Below, piece after piece: positions 50,420 through 59,660 of a stretch of DNA of 64,000 nucleotides. Position 1 is the first letter of the stretch. Each line of letters begins with the position of its first letter. Location: assembly GCF_025377685.1 (NCBI RefSeq), contig NZ_JACEHK010000003.1:124001-188000 (forward strand), read 5' to 3'. This DNA comes from Anaerobacillus sp. CMMVII (lineage in GTDB: Bacteria > Bacillota > Bacilli > Bacillales > Anaerobacillaceae). The translations under genes were made by a program, and so were the position numbers. The notes beneath the pieces are model-generated. The model worked only from the letters and a program-made list of their open reading frames with translations, was not told the origin of the DNA and ran no database searches.

Positions 50420-52254
50420 TTATGCAAGCTTGGGACGAATAGCGTCTTGCACAGTTTCTGCTTCGAATTTCTCAGGGTAGTTTTGTTTTATCATTTCGAT
50501 AAATTGCGGAACATAATTCGGATCGAATTGTGCTCCAGCACATCGTTGTAATTCTTTTACCGCCTCATCAAATGTTTTGGTTGCTTGATAAGGCCTTTCG
50601 GTTGTCATCGCGTCAAAGGAATCAATGATGCACAATATTCTCGCAAGTTTTGGCGTACTTTCACCTTTTAAACCATATGGATAGCCTTTGCCATCGTATC
50701 TTTCATGATGAAGCTCGACAAGTGGGATCAGGTCATGGAGTTCTTTATTCGTCGCAATAATTTCTTTTCCCCATGTCACATGCTTTTTAATAATTTCCCA
50801 TTCAAAAGGCTCTAGCTTACCTTTTTTATTGATAATATCCCGAGGGATTTCTAATTTTCCAATGTCATGAATAAGTGCACCTGAAATTAGCAATTTTTTT
50901 TCATAGTCACTTAAATTCAATTTAAAAGCGAAATCTCTAGCGTACTGGAACACGCGTCTACTGTGCTGATATGTATACACATCTTTATAGAGGAAAATTT
51001 TCACTTGTTGTTCTAGTAATTCTAACTCCTTTTCATGTTCTAAAAGGGTATAGGAGACTAGATTACTATCATAAAGTTGAACATTATTTTTTCCTTGTGA
51101 TTTTGCGTAATACATCGCTTGATCAGCTTTTCCAATCAATTCTGCAGAGTTATAGACACTCTCATCAGTTTCGATAATACCGCATGAAAATGAAAGGCAA
51201 CCATGTGGTAAAACTTCAACTCCAGAAAAATAGGAGTCATTAATCTGTTTTCGTAACTTATTTAAAAATATGATAGCCTCTGAACTTTCAACGTTTTCCA
51301 TGAGAATGACAAATTCTTCCCCACCATATCTAGCAACAAAGTATTCTTTTTCATTACACCCATTCTTTAGAAGTGTTCCTATGAAATTAAGAAGCTCATC
51401 GCCTGCCAAATGGCCATGGTAATCGTTGTACTTTTTAAAGTCATCAATATCAAGAAGTGCTAGGCTCATCTTTAAGCCTTTCTTATCTTTTAACAGATCA
51501 CTTAAAACTTCCTTAAAATAGCTATGATTATATAGTCCCGTTAGACTATCTGTATTTGCTTTTTTTGCTACCTTTTCAAATAAATTGTAATATTGCTTAA
51601 AGGCTATAGATAAAAGACCTATAACTCCGGTAAAAAGGATAAGTCCAAGCTTTTCATTAGAAATAATTAAACTCGCTAAAACAACAGACATTACTAACGT
51701 GCTTAAGTAACCAAATAATGTCTGCGAGATAATCTCTTTAAATATCTTGAAAACATCTTCTGAAGTGGAAATTAAGAAGTACAATCCAACTAATGTAACG
51801 TTAATTGCATAGTATGCAATAAGGGTTAACACATAAACATGTAGTTTTTCCAAATGAAGTGAACCAATTTCTCCACCAATAAAATAAAAGGTGTAATAGG
51901 CACCAATAGTCATTAATGAATAATTACAAAAATTAACCAAATGCTTCCACCAAAAAATCTTTGGATTTAATAGGGAAAAAATAAGGTTACCAACTAACAA
52001 AACAAATAATGTCGTCTCAAGTCCAAAAATAAAAAGGGATGCTAAGTAGACGACTGATTCCATTGTTAAGGCATTTCCTTTTGGTGGTAGAATAATCTTA
52101 CAGTTTATTAAAAAATAATTGAAAGTACCAAATAAACAAAAATAGCCCAATCCATAGTGAGAAGATTAGAAAAATCAGTGTGTAAAAAAAAGGAAGATGC
52201 TCCAAGTGTAATTACCGTGATAATGTATAAATTTAAATTTGTTAGTTTTGTCAT
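50420..52254 (-). CDS. Membrane GGDEF + HD-GYP c-di-GMP enzyme (apparent frameshift near N-terminus)
   Basis: N-terminal membrane domain of about six helices, like that of the kinases at 53-57 kb. GGDEF domain: active-site RYGGEEFVIL, with no RxxD inhibitory site before it. HD-GYP domain: LIHDIGKLEIPRD and HHERYDGKGYP, fully conserved. The protein could both make and break c-di-GMP. As read, the frame starts at 52150. Adding one T (minus strand) to the six-base run at 52110-52115 extends it to ATG 52254 (TKLTNLNLYIITVITLG), matching the first helix of the kinases. Confidence 0.9.
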
Positions 52255-52316
52255 TTGCACTCACACTCATATATTTTTTTAGGGAAGCATTTCTGCTTCC
52301 CATTAATTGTTTTTTA

Positions 52317-52409
52317 TTAAAAAATTCTAAACCCTGATGTAAATGTAAGTATTAGAGCACCAATGATAGAAATGTTAAGTAAAGTAAGTTTTACTTTTTG
52401 CTTATCCAT
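52317..52409 (-). CDS. 30-residue membrane peptide
   Basis: ATG 52409 overlaps the DUF5317 stop, with GGAGGTGAAG upstream. It starts MDKQKVKLTLLNISIIGALI and ends SGFRIF: one short hydrophobic helix after a basic head. Coupled translation with the DUF5317 gene argues that it is real. Function unknown. Confidence 0.55.
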   Translation of the reverse strand: MDKQKVKLTLLNISIIGALILTFTSGFRIF

Positions 52410-52995
52410 GAACTTCACCTCCTTTACTTAATACAGGATTTGATATATCTATTTTTTTATGACTTAGCATAAGATGTTGAATAAAAAAGAATACGCCAAT
52501 ATTCATAAAAACGTCGCCAATACTTATTACTTGGCTTTTGGGATAGGGACTAGTTATTGGAATGACATCACCAAGAAAAGCTAGCCTAGTAGATTCAGTC
52601 AATAATGTATGCTTTCCATAAACGCTATTTTTTAGTACATCAATGTAATGAGGATCCAAAACCAATGCAGCTTCCATAGAAACTGGCATTCTTCCCCCGT
52701 TTAAAGCCATCACTAAAAAATTTAGAAATACTCCAGCAAAGATTAAGATGAAGCCATGATGGTGCCGATTTAACCATAAAAAATACATTCCAAACAAGTA
52801 AACAGCAATAAATAGATATCCGCTTATTAATGTAAGAAATTCAAATCTACTTTGAAATACATAGATTGATAGTTGAATTGCTAGAAGCAAAGGAAATACA
52901 AACCCCGCATTCAGCTTTAGATTAGCTATACCTAGTAAATTACCTTTGCGAAGAAAACCGACAATTAATGATATTAAAATTCCGTCAAAGACCAT
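52402..52995 (-). CDS. DUF5317 family membrane protein
   Basis: 197 residues from ATG 52995 (AGGTG site 5 nt before); the frame is open to 53040 without a site. Five to six helices and the family's LNGGRMPVSMEAAL and FLGDVIPITSP blocks. Function unknown. It lies between the GGDEF/HD-GYP gene and two histidine kinases, all on the same strand, which suggests a membrane-signalling neighbourhood. Confidence 0.82.
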   Translation of the reverse strand: MVFDGILISLIVGFLRKGNLLGIANLKLNAGFVFPLLLAIQLSIYVFQSRFEFLTLISGYLFIAVYLFGMYFLWLNRHHHGFILIFAGVFLNFLVMALNGGRMPVSMEAALVLDPHYIDVLKNSVYGKHTLLTESTRLAFLGDVIPITSPYPKSQVISIGDVFMNIGVFFFIQHLMLSHKKIDISNPVLSKGGEVHG

Positions 52996-53405
52996 TCGTA
53001 CACCTACAATAAGTTTTTTTTTTATGAAATTTTCCCACAAAATAATGTTAATTATGAGTAGATTATCTAGGTTGTTATTCTAAATTAATTCAATCAATAA
53101 AAACACTGTTTCAATATTTAAAAAAACGAGAATTTCCTTTATATTCCTACATATTTTACCAATATCTTAGTGTCTTTACAACTAACTATCCAAACAACAG
53201 GACTTAAAACTCATAAAATAACACGGTTTTTGTTATATTATGGTTTTGTTTAGATCTATTTACCTAAAATTTTAAGTGCTTTAATCCCATAATGGGATGT
53301 TTTTACCAAAAGAGTGAGTTACAATTTCTCATAGCAAATAGCTCCCACTACATAAGGGGAGCCTTACACAAACTGAATTAATAGATTTTTCTTCAGAGCT
53401 CATTC
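52996..53405. other. Intergenic region
   Basis: Upstream region of the DUF5317 operon. A weak GCTCCC / GGGAGC dyad near 53341-53365 may terminate the kinase gene. No operator recognised. Confidence 0.4.
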
Positions 53406-55160
53406 TTACTCAATCATACGTAGAGGTGACTCGGTCGCTAACGTCTTCGTCTTTATCAACGGCAATGAAATTACAAAAGTAGTTCCTGCTTCAGAGCTTG
53501 AAGATAATTGAATAGACCCCTGATGATTCTCAATAATTCTTTGAACTATTGTCAGACCCAATCCGGTACCTGTTTCTTTGGTTGTTAAGAACGGGTCAAA
53601 GATTGACTGTTGAAGGTCTTTAGGAATTCCAGGACCATTATCTTGGATAAACAACCGATAGGTATCTTTTTCAACCTTGGAAAAAATGGTGATTGACCCA
53701 TTTCCATTCATCGCATCATAGCTATTTCGAATTAGATTGTACAAGACTTGTTTGATTTGTTTTTCATCAAGAAGCAAAGCTACATCAACTAAATTAACCT
53801 TAAATTGAATTTCGTTTCCAGAAGGTGACTGATGATAGAAGTCGTAAATTTCTGAAATGATTGTCGATATACTTATTTCTCTAAATTTTGGACTACCAGG
53901 TTTAGCAAGGAGTAACATTTCCTCAATAATTAGGTTTATTCTATCGAATTCACTTAACATTAACGGTAAAAAATATTTCTCCTGTTGTCGCTCTGAAAAG
54001 GATTTCTTCATCAATGTTAAAAAACCATGAATAACTGCTAATGGATTTCTAATTTCATGCGCGGCACCAGCAGCTAATCCACCTAAAACCGCCAATTTTT
54101 CAGATTGATACATCCGCTGTTCTAGTTCTGCTGTTTCGGTAATATCGATAAAGTAAAAATTTCGCCCAATTGATTTCCTGTCTTTGTCATACAAAGGTGA
54201 TTGGGATACAAGTAGCAAATGATTTCTTTCATTTGTTTTATAGGGAACTTTGACGTTCTGACAGCTTTTTTTAGATGAAAAAATTGACCAAAAATACTCA
54301 TTCCCACTTTTATCTTTCTCGGCTAGACCTTTTATTTTGTCTTCGTCAATATCTAATAAAGACTTTGCTGTGGAATTAAGAAAAAACTCGGAAGTTTTGT
54401 TTTCAACGGTAATAATTCCTATTGGGACCGAATTGAGAATCTGTTCTTGATATATCTTATCAGTAGACATTTGCTCGTATAAATGAAAGTATTTTATAAA
54501 TGCCAATGATGACAAAATGATCACAAACGTAAAAATAAATGTTCCAAAGAGAGGATTATTTTCAAAAATAATTGCTAAAACAAATGCCGAGGCGAGTGTA
54601 ACAATATAGTTCCCAATTGACTCCTGAGCAACTTCTTTGAGTACAACCAATAAACTACCAAGCGAGGGGTTACTTAATAGAAAGAATAGACTTATCGCAA
54701 GAATATTAATCGAAAAATAAACCACTAATGATAGTACATAAAAAAGCGTACTAGCTAAATTGATGGAGCCAATCAGTCCACCGGAAATAATGAAAACATA
54801 ATAGGAGCAAGTAACCATGATTGTAAGCATCGAAAAATTGAATACATGTTTCCACCAGACAGTTCTCCGGTTAAAAATTGCAAATAAAAGGTTACTAAAA
54901 AATAGTAAAGATAATGTCATTTCTAATCCAAATATAAACAGCACGGCTATATAGATGGCTGTATCCATACAAAGTGAATTCCCCTTATGTGGTAGGAGAA
55001 TCGTATATTTATTTAATAGAATGATAGCTATCGTTAATAACGAAAATAACAACCAATCATTTACATTAAGTAAGTAGTTATTATGTAGAACAAATAAACT
55101 ACATCCAATTAGAGAAACGATGAATATAAAAAGATAAGGCTTCGTGATTGTTTTAAACAT
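53406..55160 (-). CDS. Orphan sensor histidine kinase, paralogue 1
   Basis: 584 residues. Membrane domain of about seven helices (residues 8-225), a PAS domain (about 245-350), then HisKA with the phospho-accepting His in AAGAAHEIRNPLAVIHGF near 372. The HATPase domain has N-box LIRNSYDAMNG, G1 DNGPGIPKD and G2 TGTGLGL. No response regulator is near, the pattern of the Bacillus sporulation kinases that feed Spo0F. It resembles KinB/KinE in kind, by inference. Closely similar to 55645-57366. Confidence 0.92.
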   Translation of the reverse strand: MFKTITKPYLFIFIVSLIGCSLFVLHNNYLLNVNDWLLFSLLTIAIILLNKYTILLPHKGNSLCMDTAIYIAVLFIFGLEMTLSLLFFSNLLFAIFNRRTVWWKHVFNFSMLTIMVTCSYYVFIISGGLIGSINLASTLFYVLSLVVYFSINILAISLFFLLSNPSLGSLLVVLKEVAQESIGNYIVTLASAFVLAIIFENNPLFGTFIFTFVIILSSLAFIKYFHLYEQMSTDKIYQEQILNSVPIGIITVENKTSEFFLNSTAKSLLDIDEDKIKGLAEKDKSGNEYFWSIFSSKKSCQNVKVPYKTNERNHLLLVSQSPLYDKDRKSIGRNFYFIDITETAELEQRMYQSEKLAVLGGLAAGAAHEIRNPLAVIHGFLTLMKKSFSERQQEKYFLPLMLSEFDRINLIIEEMLLLAKPGSPKFREISISTIISEIYDFYHQSPSGNEIQFKVNLVDVALLLDEKQIKQVLYNLIRNSYDAMNGNGSITIFSKVEKDTYRLFIQDNGPGIPKDLQQSIFDPFLTTKETGTGLGLTIVQRIIENHQGSIQLSSSSEAGTTFVISLPLIKTKTLATESPLRMIE

Positions 55161-55524
55161 AATATTATTGCCATCCCACTGTAGTAGATTCTAGTGCAGT
55201 AGCAGTCACTAGGTAGTATAAGTTTTAAAAAAATTATACCATAAAAGCTTTGCTTACTAACTTTTTACTCAGAAAAACTTATTGAAAATGGATTGCGTAA
55301 TCGAACAACCTAAAGTTTAAGGGTGATAAGGCCATTATTAGTCAGCTGGCCATACCTTAACCGGCCAGTTCCGTCATTTTATGGGAAAATCAGATAAAAA
55401 CTAAACGCAACATTTCCCGGAAAATGTTGAAGGATGTTTAGATTTGAAAAAACATAAGAAATATATCTGGAATTTAGTAATGGTGGGCCGATCAGGTGTT
55501 TTTTTTGCCTACAAGTATCACATA
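55161..55524. other. Intergenic region between paralogous kinases
   Basis: Upstream region of kinase 1. Contains GGCCATTATTAGTCAGCTGGCC and ACCTTAACCGGCCAG dyads; no repeat family member recognised. Confidence 0.4.
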
Positions 55525-55566
55525 AAAAGAACAGTCACTCTTACGTAAGAGGACTGTTCTTTTATA
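55525..55566 (-). terminator. Terminator of the second kinase gene
   Basis: AAAAGAACAGTC..CTCTTACGTAAGAG..GACTGTTCTTTT long stem with T runs either side. Confidence 0.9.
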
Positions 55567-55597
55567 AGTTAAGAATATATAAGAGTTTTTAGTACTT

Positions 55598-55620
55598 GAC
55601 GTCTAGCTTCAGGCGCAATG
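55598..55620. repeat. Fragment of the TCTAGCTTCAGCG repeat
   Basis: ACGTCTAGCTTCAGGCGCAATGG, matching the opening of 33169-33312. Confidence 0.45.
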
Positions 55621-55644
55621 GAATACTTTTAATCTTACGTTTTC

Positions 55645-57366
55645 TTATGTTTTTATAAGTGGAAGGGATATAACAAATGTAGTACCTTCTTCAGAGCTTG
55701 AGTATAGTCGAATGCTACCTTGATGATTTTCAATAATTCTTTGGACTATTGTTAGACCTAATCCAGTACCTGTTTCCTTGGTCGTTAAGAATGGATCAAA
55801 GATTGACTGTTGAAGGTCTTTAGCAATTCCAGGCCCAGTATCCTGGATAAACAAACGATAGGTATCCTTATCAAGTTTTGAGTAAATGGTGATCGTTCCA
55901 ATTCCATTCATCGCATCACAACTATTTCGAATTAGGTTGTATAAAACTTGTTTTATTTGTTTTTCATCAAGAAGCAATGTTGTCTCATCTAAGTTAATCT
56001 TAAATTGAATTTGTTCTCCTATAGGGGACTGATTATAGAAATCAGGAATTTCTGAAATAATATCCGAAACACTCACCTCTTTAAATTTCGGACTACTAGG
56101 TCTAGCGAGCAATAACATTTCCTCGATGATAAGGTTAATTCTATCAAATTCACTTAACATTAATGGAATAAAAAACTTCTTTTGTTCCTTCTCCGAAAAA
56201 GAGTCTCTCATTAAGCTCAGAAAACCGTGAATTACCGCTAAGGGATTTCGGATTTCGTGGGCAGCCCCAGCCGCTAATCCACCTAAAACCGCTAATTTTT
56301 CAGATTGATGCATTCGTTGTTCTAGTTCTTCTGTATCGGTAATATCGATAAAATAAAAATTTCTCCCAATAGATACATTGTTCTGGTCATATAAAGGAGA
56401 TTGGGAAACTAATAGTAGATGCTGGTTGTCATTCGTTTTATAGGGAACCTTGACGTTCTGACAGCTTTTTTCAGATGAAAAAATTGACCAAAAATATTCA
56501 TTTTTACTTTTATCTGCGGCAGATAAATGCCTAATTTTATTTTTATCACATTCTAATAATGACTTTGCTGTGGAGTTAAGAAAAAACTCTGAAGTTTTGT
56601 GTTCCTCAGTAATAATTCCTATTGGGATCGAATGTAGGATTTGCTCTTGATAGACCTTATCGTTAGACATTTGTTCGTATAAATGAAAGTATTTTATAAA
56701 TGCCATAGATGACAGAACAATAACGAATGTGAAAATAACTGTTCCAAAGATAGGATTGCTTTCTAAAAGAATGGCTAAAACGAAGGCCAGGGCAAGTGTA
56801 ATGATGTAATTTCCGATTGCCTCTTGGCCAATCTCTTTATATATTGAAAAAAAAAGCATCTCGGAATTGGATCTAAAATACATACTAACAATTCCTGTAT
56901 TAATTATAAAGTAAATGGCCATTGCCAATAGATATGGAATGGTACTTGCTAGATTAATTGAACCAAGTTCTCCACCTGAAAAACTAAAAATATAATACGA
57001 ACTACTAATCATAATTGCAAACATCGAAAAATTAAATAAATGTTTCCACCACTCTGTTTTAGAGTTAAGAATAGCGTAAATTAGACTCCCTAAAAAAAGT
57101 AAGGATAAGGTTAGCTCTAAACCAAATATAAATAATGAGGCTAAATAGATAGAAGAATCCATGCAAAGCGAGTTCCCTTTATAAGGGAGAAGTATCTTAT
57201 ATTTATTTAAGAGAAGAATTGCTGCAAGTAATGATAGAAATAGCAACCAATCAAAAAAGACTGCCATAGGGAAGTAGATGTCATGTATAACCAATAAACT
57301 ACATCCAATAAAAAAAATGAAGAATAGGTAAATATGGACTTTTTTAATATCAGTGAAACTTATCAT
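55645..57366 (-). CDS. Orphan sensor histidine kinase, paralogue 2
   Basis: 573 residues, same architecture as the downstream paralogue: about seven helices with LLPYKGNSLCMDSSIYLAS, PAS domain, His in AAHEIRNPLAVIHGFLSLM, N-box RNSCDAMNG, G1 DTGPGIAKD, G2 TGTGLGLTIV. The two are most alike in the kinase core and differ more in the membrane part, so they may sense related but distinct signals. The membrane domain is also shared with the GGDEF/HD-GYP protein. Confidence 0.92.
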   Translation of the reverse strand: MISFTDIKKVHIYLFFIFFIGCSLLVIHDIYFPMAVFFDWLLFLSLLAAILLLNKYKILLPYKGNSLCMDSSIYLASLFIFGLELTLSLLFLGSLIYAILNSKTEWWKHLFNFSMFAIMISSSYYIFSFSGGELGSINLASTIPYLLAMAIYFIINTGIVSMYFRSNSEMLFFSIYKEIGQEAIGNYIITLALAFVLAILLESNPIFGTVIFTFVIVLSSMAFIKYFHLYEQMSNDKVYQEQILHSIPIGIITEEHKTSEFFLNSTAKSLLECDKNKIRHLSAADKSKNEYFWSIFSSEKSCQNVKVPYKTNDNQHLLLVSQSPLYDQNNVSIGRNFYFIDITDTEELEQRMHQSEKLAVLGGLAAGAAHEIRNPLAVIHGFLSLMRDSFSEKEQKKFFIPLMLSEFDRINLIIEEMLLLARPSSPKFKEVSVSDIISEIPDFYNQSPIGEQIQFKINLDETTLLLDEKQIKQVLYNLIRNSCDAMNGIGTITIYSKLDKDTYRLFIQDTGPGIAKDLQQSIFDPFLTTKETGTGLGLTIVQRIIENHQGSIRLYSSSEEGTTFVISLPLIKT

Positions 57367-57593
57367 AACGTTATTGTCATCCTAATCAGGTAGACTCTAG
57401 TTTACATTTAGCAATAACTAGGCAAAGATATTATACCATAAGCAACATGACCTCAATTATGTATATTTACATAAAGTAAGTGCGAAAAAGTTAGAATGAA
57501 GTCATAACTGGTACATAAAAGGCTTGCTCGAACGGCAGATAAGAAGATAGGTAGAGAGTTTGCTCATGTAACCTAAAGTTTGCTGTAAAAAAT

Positions 57594-57878
57594 CTATAAA
57601 CAGTGTGTTTTAGAGCGCTGCTTTAGCAGCTTTTTTGCTTTTTCGAGATCGCGTTTTCTAACGAGTAAATTTAAAACGACACTATTAAGGAAGATTTCTT
57701 GCTCCATATTTTTAAGTTTGCAAGCAATCTTATGATCTTTTAAGTCTCGATAAACATTATATATTTCCTCTACTTCCTCTTGTTCGGTACAACCTATTAA
57801 AATTTCCCATCCATTTCCGAGTAAATATGAAAAGCTAAAAGTTAATGAAATCAATAGAATGATGTACACAAATATCAT
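57594..57878 (-). CDS. Small membrane-anchored protein, 94 residues
   Basis: Start ATG 57878 with GGGAGG upstream. One N-terminal helix (FVYIILLISLTFSFSYLLG), then a charged cytosolic tail of about 70 residues with EEIYNVYRDLKDHKIACKL and KRDLEKAKKLLKQRSK. Family not recognised; the tail has the look of a short DUF2007-like domain but this is uncertain. Confidence 0.6.
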   Translation of the reverse strand: MIFVYIILLISLTFSFSYLLGNGWEILIGCTEQEEVEEIYNVYRDLKDHKIACKLKNMEQEIFLNSVVLNLLVRKRDLEKAKKLLKQRSKTHCL

Positions 57879-58187
57879 GGTTGTATCCTCCCTGAACTAA
57901 AAAGTTTTAAATATGTAAAAATGCAAAAATAAAAACTACCTGAACAAGATTTGTATCTCCAACTACAAGTGTTTATCAAAAGTTATTCACCACAATTATA
58001 CAATTAACTTCCGGAAATATGTTTTTAAACTGTGATATTTCACATAGTGTACAATTGTTCTTTTATGCTAGCAAATTTCTGCAAATGACTAGGGTGTAAA
58101 TATTTTGCCCAAATGCAAAACGGCTTGTATATCCTTTTACCTAAAAATTTTGTTGAACTATGAGTAGAAATGTCAGGATTTTACTAA
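57879..58187. other. Intergenic region
   Basis: AT-rich upstream region of the small membrane protein; no recognised feature. Confidence 0.4.
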
Positions 58188-58236
58188 AAAGACGAACAAT
58201 ATACCCAAAAAGATGGAATTGTTCGTTTTTTCGTAC
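58188..58236. terminator. Terminator-like hairpin upstream of the cytochrome operon
   Basis: ACGAACAAT / ATTGTTCGT stem with six T on the plus strand and A/T on the other; insulates the operon. Confidence 0.7.
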
Positions 58237-58277
58237 ATTTTATCCTTTCTACTATTAAAACATTACAAATGTTTCCA

Positions 58278-58363
58278 TTCACATTTCATTCACATTTTCA
58301 CACACAAATACACAGTTCACATATTTTTCACCACTTCATACCACAATTATGGATTAGTATAAG
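58278..58363 (+). promoter_or_regulatory. Cytochrome operon promoter with two TTCACA triple sites
   Basis: TTCACA 58278, TTCACA 58289, TTCACA 58297 (spacings 11 and 8); then TTCACA 58316, TTCACC 58327, TTCATA 58335 (again 11 and 8); -10 TATAAG at 58358. Same composite as the four doxX promoters. Confidence 0.6.
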
Positions 58364-58433
58364 AGTAGAAAGAAGGTAAGTAACCACTAACGGTTTTTGT
58401 AGGAAGTAAAGTTTGAGTGAGGTGAACACAACC

Positions 58434-59524
58434 GTGGGAAATGACGAGAAGATGGGGAGTAAGAAAAAAAGTGTTTTAAAAAGAACGTGGAGTTGGTTCA
58501 GATCAATTAACTGGATAGACCCAATAAATAGATGGAAGCTGCTGCTTGTTCTAATTATTGCATTTTTCGGGATTGCCTTTTCTACATATGGGGCACTCGC
58601 GGTAACGTCGACGCAATCGTTTTGTAACACCTGTCATGAAATGGCGCCAGAAAACGTTACGCACTATTCAACAACACATAGTGAATTGAAATGTGTAAAA
58701 TGTCATATTGAACCAGGATTGCCGCAAACAATGAAGGGAAAGGTCATGGCGCTAAAAGAGGTTTATCGCCATGTAACAAGAACGCAGCCTAACCCAATTC
58801 ATGTGAAACACGAAGTGAGAGATGTTGTTTGCTTAAGATGCCATTCAGAAAACCGTGATGTAACACCAACAGGAGATTTAATTGTGGCGCATGACAAACA
58901 CGTGAACAAAGACATCAGTTGCGTTACATGCCATAGCGGAATCGCTCACGCCAAGGTTGTAGAACGTGGGTTAAATACAAATGACCTATTTGATTATTGG
59001 GAAATGGAAAATGCAGAAGCACTAGTTACCTTGGATTACGTTAGACCGAACATGGGAACATGTATCGAATGCCACCAACAGTACAATGAAGGTTAGAGCC
59101 TTGGACGGATAAGCATTACGCAGTAACAATCCCGCCTAATTATTTGGATGAGTCATATGAAGCAATTCCATCTAACCAAATTTTGAAGGTAGTGGCAAAG
59201 CAAGTCGGGGACGTAGAAATTTCAATGGAATGTCAGACATGTCACATGGAAGTAACTACTCCAACGCATCACAAACAAGTAGATTGGAATGAAAATCATA
59301 AAGCCAATGCAATTGAAGAGTTAGATCAGTGTATTACCTGTCATCAGGAAGAGAAATGGATTAGAAGAGTACGACCTCAAACGATGGAGCAGTTACTAGA
59401 CCCAGATAAAGTAGATTTAAAGACATATATACCAGATGAGAAGATTGCGGAAAGTGAATCTCGCAATACTCCATTCTGCTTTACCTGCCATAGTGAAAAA
59501 ATACCTGGATACACCGAAAGATAA
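58434..59524 (+). CDS. NapC/NirT-like multihaem cytochrome c, eight haems (apparent frameshift)
   Basis: Start GTG 58434 with GAGGTG 9 nt upstream, as in the next cytochrome gene; TTG 58413 is the alternative. A membrane anchor near residues 35-58 is followed by CxxCH haem sites CNTCH, CVKCH, CLRCH, CVTCH and CIECH, then a stop at 59096. One base more in GGTTAG (59091-59096) would continue as LEPWTDKHYAVTIPPN with CQTCH, CITCH and CFTCH, ending at 59524: eight haems. NapC-type proteins take electrons from menaquinol in the membrane. First gene of the operon. Confidence 0.85.
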
Positions 59525-59660
59525 GGTGATACTAAATTAGTACGATAATTTCCACTACCTCATAGTAAATACAAAATGAAACCATGGAAACTTGTTGTTC
59601 ATTCTACCGATATTACCAACGTTTGGTAGATGCAAAGTATTAAAGCGAGGTGACGACACA

